A stretch of 64,000 nucleotides of DNA from Peptoniphilus duerdenii ATCC BAA-1640. GTDB taxonomy: Bacteria; Bacillota; Clostridia; Tissierellales; Peptoniphilaceae. The stretch spans positions 1,520,632 to 1,584,631 of the forward strand of contig NZ_GL397071.1 of NCBI RefSeq assembly GCF_000146345.1, written 5' to 3'. This document shows positions 10,207 to 19,438 of this stretch, one piece after another (positions within the stretch are counted from its first letter, which is position 1; each line of letters begins with the position of its first letter). The position numbers and the translations under genes were made by a program. Under the pieces are notes generated by a model. That model did no database searches. It saw only the letters and a program-made list of their open reading frames with translations, and was not told the origin of the DNA.

Positions 10207-10448
10207 GATTAGATAAATTTTTAAAAAATTCAAGAGTAATAAAGAGAAGAACATTGGCAAAAGAAGCTTGTGATGCAGGTAGAATAACTGTTAATGGAAG
10301 AGTTGCTAAGGCAAGTACAGAAGTAAACACTGGAGATATTTTAGAGATTTCTTTTGGTACAGGTATACTAAAGATAGAAGCTCTTGAATTAATCGATGGT
10401 GCAAAAAAGGTTGATACAGAAAACATGTACAAAATACTTGAAAACTAA
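10203..10448 (+). CDS. rqcP: S4-domain ribosome quality control protein RqcP (YabO)
   Basis: The 81 residues are essentially a single S4 RNA-binding domain (MRLDKFLKNSRVIKRRTLA, then GRITVNGRVAK). RqcP holds the stalled 50S-peptidyl-tRNA complex so that RqcH can add alanine tails. The position just before divIC and yabR is the classic Bacillus yabO neighbourhood. The start is TTG at 10203 inside the addA stop (TTGA), with AAGGAG six bases upstream. The alternative Hsp15 label (HslR) belongs to the same fold, but gene order favours RqcP. Confidence 0.88.
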   Translation: MRLDKFLKNSRVIKRRTLAKEACDAGRITVNGRVAKASTEVNTGDILEISFGTGILKIEALELIDGAKKVDTENMYKILEN

Positions 10449-10484
10449 TGGTTTAAATGTAATAATAATATCATGGAGGGTGCC

Positions 10485-10778
10485 ATGAAAGGGAAGAAAA
10501 AAAATTCTGCAATAATTTTTGCTTTAGTGATATTATTTTCAGTGATTTACGGATCTATTGAACTTACAAACGCAAAATCATTAAAAGCAAAAAAGATAAG
10601 CGAATATAATGAAAATAAAATGAAAATAGAATCTTTAAAAGGTGACATAAGTAACCTTAAAGAAACTATTAACGAATCAGGTTCGGAAGAATTCATAGAA
10701 AAAGTCGCTAGGCAAGAATATAAAATGGTTAAGCCTAGAGAAGTTATCTATATAGATAAAGAGCAAAAGAATAATTGA
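10485..10778 (+). CDS. divIC: septum formation initiator DivIC/FtsB family
   Basis: This 97-residue bitopic protein has a basic cytoplasmic tail (KGKKK), one membrane helix (about 9-27) and a coiled coil followed by FIEKVARQEYKMVKPREVIY, a common C-terminal motif of DivIC/FtsB. These proteins bind FtsL and FtsQ/DivIB in the divisome. ATG 10485 is chosen over 10473 because GGAGGG at 10475-10480 sits correctly before it. In Bacillus yabP and yabQ lie between yabO and divIC; here the gap is only 36 bases. Confidence 0.88.
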   Translation: MKGKKKNSAIIFALVILFSVIYGSIELTNAKSLKAKKISEYNENKMKIESLKGDISNLKETINESGSEEFIEKVARQEYKMVKPREVIYIDKEQKNN

Positions 10779-10794
10779 CATTAGGAGGACTATT

Positions 10795-11172
10795 TTGCTA
10801 GAAATTGGTGAGATTGTAGATGGAACTGTTAAATCAGTTATGAAGTTTGGAGCTTTTGTAGAATTGGAAGATGGAAGTACAGGACTTGTACATATTTCTG
10901 AAGTATCAAATAGTTTTGTAAAAGACATAAATGACTATGTAAAGTCAGGAGATTCTGTAAAAGTTAAGGTGTTAGAAATAGAAGATGATAAAATTTCACT
11001 TTCTATGAAGCAAACAGAACCACCTAAGCCTAAGGAAAAAATCGAAGTTAAGTATGAAGATCTTTCCTTTGAAGATAAACTTCAAAAATTCATGAAAGAA
11101 TCAAATACAAAGTACGAGCAAAAGAGATCTCGTCAAAATTCCAAGTATGGACGAAGCAAATCTAGGAGGTAG
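10795..11172 (+). CDS. yabR: S1-domain RNA-binding protein, YabR type
   Basis: The 125 residues start with an S1 domain (about 3-70: GEIVDGTVKSVMKFGAFVEL, then GLVHISEVS) and end in a basic, disordered tail (KRSRQNSKYGRSKSRR). YabR-like proteins are small, presumably ribosome- or RNA-associated factors of poorly known role. The start is TTG at 10795 with AGGAGG at 10783. Its last codons (AGG AGG TAG) also form the Shine-Dalgarno sequence used by tilS downstream. Confidence 0.85.
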   Translation: MLEIGEIVDGTVKSVMKFGAFVELEDGSTGLVHISEVSNSFVKDINDYVKSGDSVKVKVLEIEDDKISLSMKQTEPPKPKEKIEVKYEDLSFEDKLQKFMKESNTKYEQKRSRQNSKYGRSKSRR

Positions 11173-11200
11173 TGATAGAAATATTTCTATCACTTTTTTT
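11171..11200 (+). terminator. terminator-like hairpin between yabR and tilS
   Basis: AGTGATAGAAA at 11171-11181 pairs perfectly with TTTCTATCACT at 11184-11194 and leads into six T, a canonical intrinsic terminator. The tilS ATG follows at 11203 and the only Shine-Dalgarno, AGGAGGT, lies upstream of the hairpin at 11164-11170. If transcription passes, folding of the hairpin would leave 8 bases between that Shine-Dalgarno and the start codon. Confidence 0.85.
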
Positions 11201-11202
11201 CT

Positions 11203-12507
11203 ATGTTTAAAAAATTTTTAGAAACAATAAAAAGTGAAAATTTAATAAAAAAAGGCGATAGGATTTTAGTTGGACTGTCCGGCGGTGCGGACTCTGTGTA
11301 CTTGTTAAGAGCACTTTTATATATAAAAGATGATTATAATTTATATATTTCTTGTGCCCATATAAATCACGGAATAAGAGAAACAGCATTAAGGGATGAA
11401 GATTTTGTAAAAAATCTTTGCGATAAATTTGATGTTCCTTTATATATTAATCATATTAATATGAATGAACTAGCAGCAAAGTATAAAATAACTTCTGAAG
11501 AAGCTGGAAGAAAAGCTCGTTATGATTTTTTCGATTCAATAGAAAATATTGATAAGATTGCTTTAGCTCATAATTTGGATGATAATGCGGAGACAGTTTT
11601 ATTTAGAATAATTAGAGGAACAGGTTTACAGGGGCTTACAGGTATTCCAATTTCTAGGGATAAAATCATAAGACCGATTCTAAATACAAATAGATTAACC
11701 ATAGAAAATGAACTAAAATCTATGGGACAAGAATATATGATTGATGAAACTAATCTTTCAAATGATTATACTAGGAATAAAATTAGAAACCTTTTAATTC
11801 CATTAATAGAAAGTGAATTTAATTCTAAATTCAAAGATGCACTAATAAGACTTAGAAATAATTCTTTAGACAGTATAGAAATAATTGATAATATAGAGTT
11901 AAATTTTAAAATAGAAAAGAGTTTGTCCGTAGATAAGTTATTAGAGCTTAGTAGACCAGAAAGGTACTTAATTTACCGAAAGTATCTTGAAAAATACTAT
12001 TCTAATGTTGATCTATCACTGGTACATTTTGAAGCGATAGATTCGCTTATCTACCTTAAAAATAATTCTGGTGTAGATTTAGCTAGCAATTTGAGATTTG
12101 TTAGATACAATGATGAGTTATCTATTTTGAAAGATACTTATAAAAAGGGTATAATATTAAAAGAAACTTTTTTGAAAATGGGAATAAATAAAACTGATTT
12201 CGGAATCTTTTATATTTCTGATAAAGAAACAGAAAATTCATTTACATTACCGAAGTATTTTATAGACGATTTGAAAGTAAGATCTAGAAAACCCGGTGAT
12301 AGATTTATTCCAAAGGGATTTAATGGTACAAAGAAATTAAAGGATTTTTTTAATGATATAAAAGTTCCTCCTTTTAAGAGGGATTTTGTTCCTATAATAT
12401 TATTTAAAGAAGAAATAGTTTGTGTGGTACCATACAGAAAAGCAGAGTATGACGATACTAATGAAAAAATTTGGATCAGGTGGGAAAAATATGAGAGAAA
12501 TGATTGA
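11203..12507 (+). CDS. tilS: tRNA(Ile)-lysidine synthetase TilS
   Basis: TilS converts C34 of tRNA-Ile(CAU) to lysidine with ATP, allowing AUA decoding; it is essential. The 434 residues show the N-type ATP pyrophosphatase P-loop SGGADS (26-31), HINHGIRETALRDE, LAHNLDDNAETVLFRIIRGTG and a C-terminal substrate-binding domain with SRKPGDRFIPKG. The ATG at 11203 gives the usual N terminus but has no Shine-Dalgarno immediately upstream; the nearest lies on the other side of a hairpin. The adjacent hpt and ftsH match the conserved tilS-hpt-ftsH cluster. Confidence 0.96.
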   Translation: MFKKFLETIKSENLIKKGDRILVGLSGGADSVYLLRALLYIKDDYNLYISCAHINHGIRETALRDEDFVKNLCDKFDVPLYINHINMNELAAKYKITSEEAGRKARYDFFDSIENIDKIALAHNLDDNAETVLFRIIRGTGLQGLTGIPISRDKIIRPILNTNRLTIENELKSMGQEYMIDETNLSNDYTRNKIRNLLIPLIESEFNSKFKDALIRLRNNSLDSIEIIDNIELNFKIEKSLSVDKLLELSRPERYLIYRKYLEKYYSNVDLSLVHFEAIDSLIYLKNNSGVDLASNLRFVRYNDELSILKDTYKKGIILKETFLKMGINKTDFGIFYISDKETENSFTLPKYFIDDLKVRSRKPGDRFIPKGFNGTKKLKDFFNDIKVPPFKRDFVPIILFKEEIVCVVPYRKAEYDDTNEKIWIRWEKYERND

Positions 12508-13024
12508 TAAGATACTAATAACAGAAGATGAAATATCTAAAAGAGTTGCAGAACTTGGCAAGGAATTAGAAAAAGAATACGGCGATAGGGAATTAGTAGT
12601 TATAGGTATTCTAAAGGGAAGTGTAACCTTTATGTCTGACCTTATTAGACATATTGATAAGCCGATTTTAGTTGACTATATGGCGGCGTCTTCTTATGAA
12701 GGCAGTGAAAGCACAGGACATATAAAAATATCAAAAGACATAACGGTTCCAATAAAAGGAAAAGATGTGCTTATAGTTGAAGATATAATAGATACTGGCA
12801 ATACACTCTCTCATATTATAGAACTTTTCAAAGAAAGGGAAGCTCGCTCAGTTAAAACTATAACTTTACTTACAAAACCTAGTAGGAGACAAAAAAATGT
12901 AGAAGTCGAATATATCGGTTTTGAAATACCGGATTATTTTGTAGTTGGTTATGGTCTTGACTACAATCAAATTGGAAGGAATCTTCCTTTTGTAGGAGTA
13001 TTAAAAGAAGAATATTATAAATAA
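12491..13024 (+). CDS. hpt: hypoxanthine phosphoribosyltransferase
   Basis: This 177-residue purine salvage enzyme makes IMP or GMP from hypoxanthine or guanine and PRPP. The PRPP-binding loop VLIVEDIIDTGNTL and the active-site loop MAASSYEGSESTG are visible. Start ATG 12491 is preceded by AGGTGGG at 12478; frames extending to 12422 lie inside tilS and are rejected. It overlaps tilS by 17 bases and precedes ftsH by 22. In Bacillus HprT also binds TilS as an FtsH-regulating pair, which is consistent with this order. Confidence 0.95.
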   Translation: MREMIDKILITEDEISKRVAELGKELEKEYGDRELVVIGILKGSVTFMSDLIRHIDKPILVDYMAASSYEGSESTGHIKISKDITVPIKGKDVLIVEDIIDTGNTLSHIIELFKEREARSVKTITLLTKPSRRQKNVEVEYIGFEIPDYFVVGYGLDYNQIGRNLPFVGVLKEEYYK

Positions 13025-13046
13025 AATTTTTATTTGAGGTGATAAA

Positions 13047-14948
13047 ATGAAGAAAGCCAGAGGTGCTTCCTTTTACCTGATGATTGTTTTACTAATCATC
13101 TTTGGTATTAGACTTTTCAATCCTCCATCAGGAGTAGTTGAAACTAAGAATTTTTCAGAATTTTCTAAGGACTTGGATCAAGGTTCAAAGATTAAATCTG
13201 TAAATATAAATGAAGATTCAAGAATAGCCGTTGTGACTTTAAATGACGATAAGACATATAAAGTAGTAGTACCATCTAAAGGAAATTCTGCAGAACTTTA
13301 TATGGATAAATTATCTTCAGAAATTAAGTCGAAGGGAATTGAAGTTACATTTAATCAACCAGATACAAAGCCATTCTATTTGGAACTAATACCATCATTT
13401 TTGATGCTTATATTATTTGGATTTATATGGTTTAATTTTATTCAAAATGCACAAGGTGGAAGGAAAATGAACAGCTTTGGCAAGAGTAAGGCCAGAGTTG
13501 TAAAACCTGAAGAAGGAGGACTTGTAACTTTTAGTCAAGTGGCAGGTCTAAAAGAAGAAAAAGAAGAACTTCAAGAAATTGTAGACTTTTTAAAGAATCC
13601 TTCGAAATTCACAAAGATAGGTGCAAGAATTCCAAAGGGAGTTCTAATGGTAGGCCCTCCTGGAACTGGTAAAACATATCTTTCAAGAGCAGTTGCTGGT
13701 GAAGCGAAAGTACCATTCTTTTTAATGAGTGGTTCTGATTTTGTTGAGATGTTCGTTGGAGTTGGAGCTAGTAGAGTAAGAGATTTATTTGATACTGCAA
13801 AGAAAAATGCTCCATGTATTATTTTTATAGATGAAATAGATGCTGTTGGAAGAAGACGTGGAGCTGGCTTAGGGGGAGGACATGACGAAAGAGAACAGAC
13901 CCTAAATCAACTTCTAATTGAAATGGATGGATTTGGTAAAAATGAAGGAGTCATAGTAATGGCTGCTACAAATAGGGCAGATATACTTGACCCTGCACTT
14001 TTGAGACCAGGAAGATTCGATAGAACAGTATACATTGGAAAACCTGATGTTAGAGGAAGAGAAGAAGTATTAAAAGTTCACGCCCATGATAAACCATTAG
14101 CTGAAGATATAGACTTTAAAGTTATAGCAAAACAAACGCCAGGATTTTCTCCAGCAGATTTAGAAAACTTGATGAATGAAGCAGCGCTTTTAGCTGCTAG
14201 AAGAAACCAAAGTAGTATAAATATGGAAGATGTTGAGGAAGCAGCAATAAAAGTACAAGCTGGTCCAGCAAAGAAATCCAGAGTAATTTCTGATAAAGAA
14301 AGAAAATTAACTGCTGTACATGAATCTGGTCATGCTGTAGTTTCGCAGTTACTTCCAAACCACGATCCAGTTCATATGATTACAATTATACCTAGAGGAA
14401 TGGCAGGAGGATTTACCGCATACATTCCAGAAGATGATGTTAACTATATGACCAAAAAAGAAATGGAAGATAATTTAGTTTCTCTACTTGGAGGTAGGGT
14501 AGCAGAGTCTCTTGTACTAGATGACATATCAACTGGAGCATCAAACGACATTGAGAGAGCTACTGCACTTGCAAGAGCAATGGTAACTAAGTATGGAATG
14601 AGTGAAAAGCTTGGAACTATCACATACGGTAGTGATGAAGATGAAGTCTTTGTTGGAAGAGATTTAAATAGATCTAAAAATTATTCTGATAAAACCGCTT
14701 CAGAAATTGATGAAGAGATTTCAAGAATAATTTCTGAAGCATATAATAAAGCTAAAAATTTATTATCAGATAATTTAGATACGCTAATAAGGGTTTCAGA
14801 TGTTCTACTAGAAAAAGAAACTATAGATAGAACAGAGTTCTTAAGAATATTTAATAATGAAGAAAACCCAAATGAAGATGCTGAGGATAAACATATAAAA
14901 GAAGAAGATCTATCCGAAGAAGCGAAATCAATAATTGAAAAAGAATAA
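13047..14948 (+). CDS. ftsH: ATP-dependent zinc metalloprotease FtsH
   Basis: FtsH is the hexameric membrane AAA+ protease. In 633 residues it shows two membrane helices (about 8-24 and 110-130) flanking an extracytoplasmic loop, an AAA domain with Walker A GPPGTGKT (203-210), Walker [12 protein letters not shown], the second region of homology, and the protease zinc motif HESGH (425-429) with a downstream acidic ligand. The tail after about residue 600 is acidic and disordered. Start ATG 13047 follows GAGGTG. A terminator closes the tilS-hpt-ftsH unit. Confidence 0.98.
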   Translation: MKKARGASFYLMIVLLIIFGIRLFNPPSGVVETKNFSEFSKDLDQGSKIKSVNINEDSRIAVVTLNDDKTYKVVVPSKGNSAELYMDKLSSEIKSKGIEVTFNQPDTKPFYLELIPSFLMLILFGFIWFNFIQNAQGGRKMNSFGKSKARVVKPEEGGLVTFSQVAGLKEEKEELQEIVDFLKNPSKFTKIGARIPKGVLMVGPPGTGKTYLSRAVAGEAKVPFFLMSGSDFVEMFVGVGASRVRDLFDTAKKNAPCIIFIDEIDAVGRRRGAGLGGGHDEREQTLNQLLIEMDGFGKNEGVIVMAATNRADILDPALLRPGRFDRTVYIGKPDVRGREEVLKVHAHDKPLAEDIDFKVIAKQTPGFSPADLENLMNEAALLAARRNQSSINMEDVEEAAIKVQAGPAKKSRVISDKERKLTAVHESGHAVVSQLLPNHDPVHMITIIPRGMAGGFTAYIPEDDVNYMTKKEMEDNLVSLLGGRVAESLVLDDISTGASNDIERATALARAMVTKYGMSEKLGTITYGSDEDEVFVGRDLNRSKNYSDKTASEIDEEISRIISEAYNKAKNLLSDNLDTLIRVSDVLLEKETIDRTEFLRIFNNEENPNEDAEDKHIKEEDLSEEAKSIIEKE

Positions 14949-14953
14949 AAATT

Positions 14954-14986
14954 AAGTGAAGTTTAGATTTTAAACTTCACTTTTTT
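14954..14986 (+). terminator. terminator of tilS-hpt-ftsH
   Basis: AAGTGAAGTTTA at 14954-14965 pairs with TAAACTTCACTT at 14971-14982, then T-rich. The remaining bases to 15095 are AT-rich, without a recognised feature. Confidence 0.9.
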
Positions 14987-15095
14987 AATTGGAAAGATTC
15001 TGTAGAATTTTGAAAACAAGCAGTATAACTAAGTTTATATTTTAGCGTTTATTATTGTCAAAAAAATAATTTCATAATTCTATTTGAACAAAGAC

Positions 15096-16085
15096 TTATA
15101 AATATTTTTTTAAAAATGGAATAAATCTTATTACATACACAAACAATCCTGTCAAAATAAATGTAGTCGATGCAAGAAAAGTAATCTGTATAAATAGATT
15201 TGAAAAATTAAGTATAGAAGTTAACTTTTCTAAAAATATTGGATGAAATAGATAAACCCCCAATGCCAAATTACTAATTGAATTTAAATTTTTATTTACC
15301 TTTAGATTTTTAAATGCTAAAAAGATCAAAATTGATTGTAAAAATATTAAAATTCCAAAATTATCAAAAATTATTCCCTTTACTTCTCCTAAATGTATTA
15401 AAGATATAGATTCTAAAGCTATTCCAAAAACTGAAACAATTAAATAAATGAAAAATAACTTAAAACTTGAAGTATTTATTTTTAAGTTTACTAAATAATA
15501 ACCTAAAAATAGATATAGAGTAGTATCCGAATAACCATATAGTGTAAACTTATCAAAAAGCTTTGATAGATTACTATTTTCAAAAATTGGTAGAATATTT
15601 TGAATATTATATTTTAAAATACCAAAAACTAAGAATAATAAAATTACATACTTGACGTAATAACCATCTTTATATTCTATAACAGATTTGTAAATAGGAA
15701 TAAAAAGATATGCCCAAGCAAGATTTTTTAAAAACCAAAGATGGTAGTAACCATTTATAACACATTCAATAAAATTATTTATGGTGTAATCTCCATTTAA
15801 ATTTTTAATTGCAAATAGAATTGTGAAAACTATATAAAGAATATATATTCTTGCAGCAGACTTTAATATTTTAGAAATACTAAGTTCTCTTTTAAACATA
15901 AAATATCCACTAATCATAAAAAAGACAGGAACTGAGCATCTGGTCAAAAAGTTTAGTCCACTCATAATAATAAAATTTTTAGAAAAATTTAAATATGTAT
16001 TCCAATAACTTGCGCTTGTGTGTAGTAGAACTACGTAAAAAGCCATACATATTCTCAGTAAATCAAAATTATTTTCTCTATTCAT
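15096..16085 (-). CDS. acyltransferase family 3 membrane protein
   Basis: The 329-residue protein has about ten hydrophobic segments and the acyltransferase-3 signature near its N terminus: R11 and H22 in LLRICMAFYVVLLHTS, followed by VPVFFMISGYF. Members transfer acetyl or other acyl groups to cell-wall polymers, polysaccharides or small molecules; the substrate cannot be read from the sequence. AGAGGTG (minus strand, 16090-16097) precedes the start. It is one of only two minus-strand genes here, stands alone, and is very A/T-rich with many Ile/Asn/Lys codons, so later acquisition is possible. No polysaccharide cluster surrounds it. Confidence 0.85.
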   Translation of the reverse strand: MNRENNFDLLRICMAFYVVLLHTSASYWNTYLNFSKNFIIMSGLNFLTRCSVPVFFMISGYFMFKRELSISKILKSAARIYILYIVFTILFAIKNLNGDYTINNFIECVINGYYHLWFLKNLAWAYLFIPIYKSVIEYKDGYYVKYVILLFLVFGILKYNIQNILPIFENSNLSKLFDKFTLYGYSDTTLYLFLGYYLVNLKINTSSFKLFFIYLIVSVFGIALESISLIHLGEVKGIIFDNFGILIFLQSILIFLAFKNLKVNKNLNSISNLALGVYLFHPIFLEKLTSILNFSNLFIQITFLASTTFILTGLFVYVIRFIPFLKKYL

Positions 16086-16130
16086 CTTTCACCTCTATAA
16101 TATTATATCATTAATTAAAAACTTCATTTG

Positions 16131-16217
16131 TTTATTAAATAAAACAATAAATTAAATTTATTAAATACTGTTGACATAGAAAAAGTGTTGGTACATAATA
16201 AGTTTAGTAAATAAAAC
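16131..16217. repeat. three copies of TTTA(T/G)TAAATA in the divergent promoter region
   Basis: TTTATTAAATAAAAC at 16131-16145, TTTATTAAATAC at 16157-16168 and TTTAGTAAATAAAAC at 16203-16217 are near-identical, each close to palindromic. The last lies just after the -10 of the regulator promoter, the second just before its -35. They are candidate operators for the helix-turn-helix protein encoded next door; AT richness makes chance similarity possible. Confidence 0.45.
16171..16199 (+). promoter_or_regulatory. promoter of the cupin regulator-potABCD operon
   Basis: TTGACA at 16171-16176 and CATAAT at 16194-16199 are separated by 17 bases. The predicted start near 16206 falls inside the third repeat copy, a position suited to repression. 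Confidence 0.75.
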
Positions 16218-16243
16218 AAAGTGTTTAATATATGAGGTATAAA

Positions 16244-16780
16244 ATGGATATAGGAAATAAATTAAAACTTATTAGAATTTCTCAAAATTTAACACAAGAT
16301 GAGCTTGCGAAGAGATCTGAACTTACAAAAGGTTTTATCTCCCAAGTGGAAAGAAATTTAACTTCTCCATCTGTGACTACATTAATAGATATTCTTGAAG
16401 CACTTGGAACTAGTCCAATTGAATTCTTTAAAGATGATGAAGCTAAGTTCTTCTTCTCTGAGGATGATTATTTTGAAAATACAAATGAAGAGTTAGGTCA
16501 TTCTATTTCATGGATTGTTCCAAATGCGCAGAGATTCATGATGGAACCTATCATAATAACTATTAATCCTGATGGAAAATCAGAAGAGATACCACCTTTT
16601 GAAGGAGAAACTTTTGGATATGTTTTAAAAGGATTTGTGGATTTATACATTGGCGACAAAGTGCAGAAATTAAAAAGAGGAGAGACTTTTTACTTTGAGG
16701 CAAAAGCCAATCACCATCTTGAAAATAATTCTAGAACAGAGGCGAAGGTTCTTTGGATATCTTCTCCACCAAACTTTTAA
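16244..16780 (+). CDS. XRE-family regulator with C-terminal cupin domain
   Basis: The 178 residues contain a Cro/CI helix-turn-helix (about 2-60: [21 protein letters not shown] split across the first helices, then GFISQVERN) and a small-molecule-binding cupin barrel (about 105-175: [17 protein letters not shown]). Such PuuR-like proteins often precede polyamine transport genes and are presumed polyamine sensors. ATG 16244 is chosen over 16232 because GAGGT at 16234 serves it. It is the first gene of the pot operon and ends 11 bases before potA, so it probably controls potABCD and itself. Confidence 0.88.
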   Translation: MDIGNKLKLIRISQNLTQDELAKRSELTKGFISQVERNLTSPSVTTLIDILEALGTSPIEFFKDDEAKFFFSEDDYFENTNEELGHSISWIVPNAQRFMMEPIIITINPDGKSEEIPPFEGETFGYVLKGFVDLYIGDKVQKLKRGETFYFEAKANHHLENNSRTEAKVLWISSPPNF

Positions 16781-16791
16781 AGGAGCATGAC

Positions 16792-17820
16792 ATGGGAAAT
16801 ATAATAGAAATTAAAAATTTAAGCAAATCTTACGGAGATAACACAGTTTTAAAAAATTTTAATTTATATATAAAACAAAATGAGTTTGTAACATTACTAG
16901 GTCCTTCTGGCTGCGGAAAGACAACACTCCTTAGAATAATAGGTGGATTTGAAACTGCAGATGAGGGAGACGTGATCTTTAATGGAAAAAGTATTGTAGA
17001 TATTCCAGCTTATAAGAGAGAAATAAATACAGTTTTTCAAAAATATGCACTATTTCCTCACATGAATGTCTATGAGAATATTGCGTTTGGTTTAAAGATA
17101 AAAAAAGTAGAAAAGAAGATTATCGATGAAAAAGTAAAATTTGCCTTAGGCTTAGTTAGTCTTGAAGGATTTGAAAAGAGAAACATTGATTCTCTCTCTG
17201 GAGGGCAACAACAAAGAGTTGCTATAGCGAGAGCCTTGGTTAATGAACCTAAAGTTCTATTATTAGATGAACCATTAGGTGCACTAGATTTAAAGATTAG
17301 ACAAAAGATGCAACTTGAGCTAAAGGCAATACAACAATCTGCTGGAATTACATTTATATTCGTTACCCATGATCAAGAAGAAGCTCTTACCATGAGTGAC
17401 ACCATTGTTGTGCTTAATAAAGGTGAAATTCAACAGATAGGAAGCCCAATTGATATATATAACGAACCTAAAAATGCATTTGTAGCTGATTTTATTGGGG
17501 AGTCTAATATAATAGATGGAGTTATGAACGATGACTATAGGGTTTCATTTCTTGGAGAAGAGTTTGTTTGTGTGGACAAGGGTTTTGAAAAGAATGAAAA
17601 GATTCATGTTGTAATTAGACCGGAAGATGTTGAATTAGTGCGTGGTAAAGGGAAATTACAAGGAATAGTTATATCAGAAGTATTTAAAGGCGTACATTAT
17701 GAAATGGTAGTTAGAACTAATGGTTATGACTTATTGGTTCAATCTACAGAGCTAAAAAAAGTAGATGAAGAAGTTGGAATAAATATTAAACCTGATTTAA
17801 TTCATGTTATGAAGAGGTAG
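16792..17820 (+). CDS. potA: spermidine/putrescine ABC transporter ATPase PotA
   Basis: This 342-residue ABC ATPase energises polyamine uptake with PotB, PotC and PotD. Walker [11 protein letters not shown]-loop [10 protein letters not shown], signature LSGGQQQR, Walker [12 protein letters not shown] and the H-loop are complete, followed by a TOBE regulatory domain (about 245-342) with [14 protein letters not shown] 16792 with AAGGAG at 16780 is the correct start. Length is slightly below E. coli PotA (378), as in many Firmicutes. Confidence 0.95.
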   Translation: MGNIIEIKNLSKSYGDNTVLKNFNLYIKQNEFVTLLGPSGCGKTTLLRIIGGFETADEGDVIFNGKSIVDIPAYKREINTVFQKYALFPHMNVYENIAFGLKIKKVEKKIIDEKVKFALGLVSLEGFEKRNIDSLSGGQQQRVAIARALVNEPKVLLLDEPLGALDLKIRQKMQLELKAIQQSAGITFIFVTHDQEEALTMSDTIVVLNKGEIQQIGSPIDIYNEPKNAFVADFIGESNIIDGVMNDDYRVSFLGEEFVCVDKGFEKNEKIHVVIRPEDVELVRGKGKLQGIVISEVFKGVHYEMVVRTNGYDLLVQSTELKKVDEEVGINIKPDLIHVMKR

Positions 17821-17822
17821 CT

Positions 17823-18650
17823 ATGAAAAAATATTCGTATATGTACTTCATGTGGTCATTGGTCTTTATAGTATTTCCACTTATTTTAGTATTAGTATAT
17901 TCATTTAATAGTAGTAGTGGAATGAGCCTTGCAAACTTTTCACCTACATTTGATAATTTTAGAAGAGTATTCGAGCCACTTTATATAAAAATATTTTTAG
18001 TATCAATACTTTTAGCTATAGGATCTACACTACTATGCATAGTTGTAGGTTATCCAGTCGCGTACTATATTTCCAGAATGAGCGATAAATGGCGAAACTC
18101 TCTGATGTTATTATTTGTTGTACCAATGTGGATGAATTTCCTACTTAGAACGTATGCTTGGCTTACCTTGCTTGGTAATAACGGTCTTATAAATAAATTT
18201 TTAGGATTATTTGGAATTGCGCCGTTAAATCTCATGTACAATATAAATGCAATCATGCTTGGTATGGTTTATAACTTTTTGCCATTTATGGTACTTCCAA
18301 TATATTCAACATTGGTTAAGATGGATAAATCTCTTATAGAAGCAGCAAAAGACTTAGGGGCTACAAATGCACAAATTTTTAAAAAAGTAATCTTCCCGCT
18401 TTCTTTGCCAGGAGTTTACACTGGAATAACCATGGTATTTATTCCGGCTATTTCTACTTTTGTAATTCCTGATTTACTTGGAGGTAATAGATTCTATTTA
18501 ATTGGTAATTTAATCGAAAAGCAATTTACTTTTACAGGAGATTGGGCATTTGGTTCGGCTATATCAATTGTGCTGATATTAATAATGTTTGTAATAATGG
18601 TACTTCAAAATCTATTTGAAGATAACACAGAAGAAGGAGGTATTAAATGA
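17823..18650 (+). CDS. potB: polyamine ABC transporter permease PotB
   Basis: The 275 residues form a six-helix ABC permease with the cytoplasmic EAA loop (LIEAAKDLGATNAQIFKKVIFP begins near residue 170), which docks onto PotA. It lies two bases after potA and overlaps potC by four. Assignment as PotB rather than PotC follows from order and from the longer N terminus. Confidence 0.93.
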   Translation: MKKYSYMYFMWSLVFIVFPLILVLVYSFNSSSGMSLANFSPTFDNFRRVFEPLYIKIFLVSILLAIGSTLLCIVVGYPVAYYISRMSDKWRNSLMLLFVVPMWMNFLLRTYAWLTLLGNNGLINKFLGLFGIAPLNLMYNINAIMLGMVYNFLPFMVLPIYSTLVKMDKSLIEAAKDLGATNAQIFKKVIFPLSLPGVYTGITMVFIPAISTFVIPDLLGGNRFYLIGNLIEKQFTFTGDWAFGSAISIVLILIMFVIMVLQNLFEDNTEEGGIK

Positions 18651-19438
18651 TAAAAAAGTTTCTTGAAAAATTTTATGTTGCATTAATATTTATTTTTTTA
18701 TACGCTCCTATAATAGTCCTTATGGTTTTTTCGTTTAATGATTCAAAACTAAGAGGACAGTGGGCTGGCTTTACCTTAGGTTGGTATACAGAGCTTATAA
18801 AAGATCCAATTATCTTACAAAGCCTTTATAATACCTTACTAGTTGCAATAGTTTCTACAATAGTCTCTACAATAATAGGAACTTTAACAGCAATAGGACT
18901 TAATGAGCTTAGAGGATTTAAAAAGAAAATAATCTTAGATGTAAACTATCTTCCGGTTTTAAATCCGGATATAGTTACTGCAGTAGGACTAATGGGATTA
19001 TTTGGATTTTTTAATTTAAAATTTGGTTTTATGACAATGACACTCTCTCATATTGTTTTCTGCATACCATATGTAATTCTTTCTATCCTACCAAAACTTC
19101 AGCAGATGGATAAAAACATGCTAGAAGCTGCACTTGATTTAGGAGCTACACCTTTTTATGCTATTAAAAATGTAGTTATACCTCAAATAATGCCTGCGAT
19201 TTTTACAGGGGCTCTTATGGCATTTACACTGTCAATAGATGATTTTGTTATTTCATATTTTACGACAGGCCATGGATTTAACAACCTTTCAATAACTATT
19301 TATTCAATGGCTAGAAAGGGAATAAATCCATCTATAAATGCTATGAGTACACTTATGTTCTTGTCACTATTGATTCTCTTAGTAGTTATCAATAAGAGAA
19401 GTAAGGGAACTGTGGAGGCTTTAAGTGAAGAAATTTAA
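18647..19438 (+). CDS. potC: polyamine ABC transporter permease PotC
   Basis: This 263-residue partner permease has six membrane helices and an EAA loop (MLEAALDLGATPFYAIKNV). FTLSIDDFVISYF near residue 205 is typical of PotC. It overlaps both potB and potD, so the four transport genes are tightly coupled. Confidence 0.93.
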   Translation: MIKKFLEKFYVALIFIFLYAPIIVLMVFSFNDSKLRGQWAGFTLGWYTELIKDPIILQSLYNTLLVAIVSTIVSTIIGTLTAIGLNELRGFKKKIILDVNYLPVLNPDIVTAVGLMGLFGFFNLKFGFMTMTLSHIVFCIPYVILSILPKLQQMDKNMLEAALDLGATPFYAIKNVVIPQIMPAIFTGALMAFTLSIDDFVISYFTTGHGFNNLSITIYSMARKGINPSINAMSTLMFLSLLILLVVINKRSKGTVEALSEEI

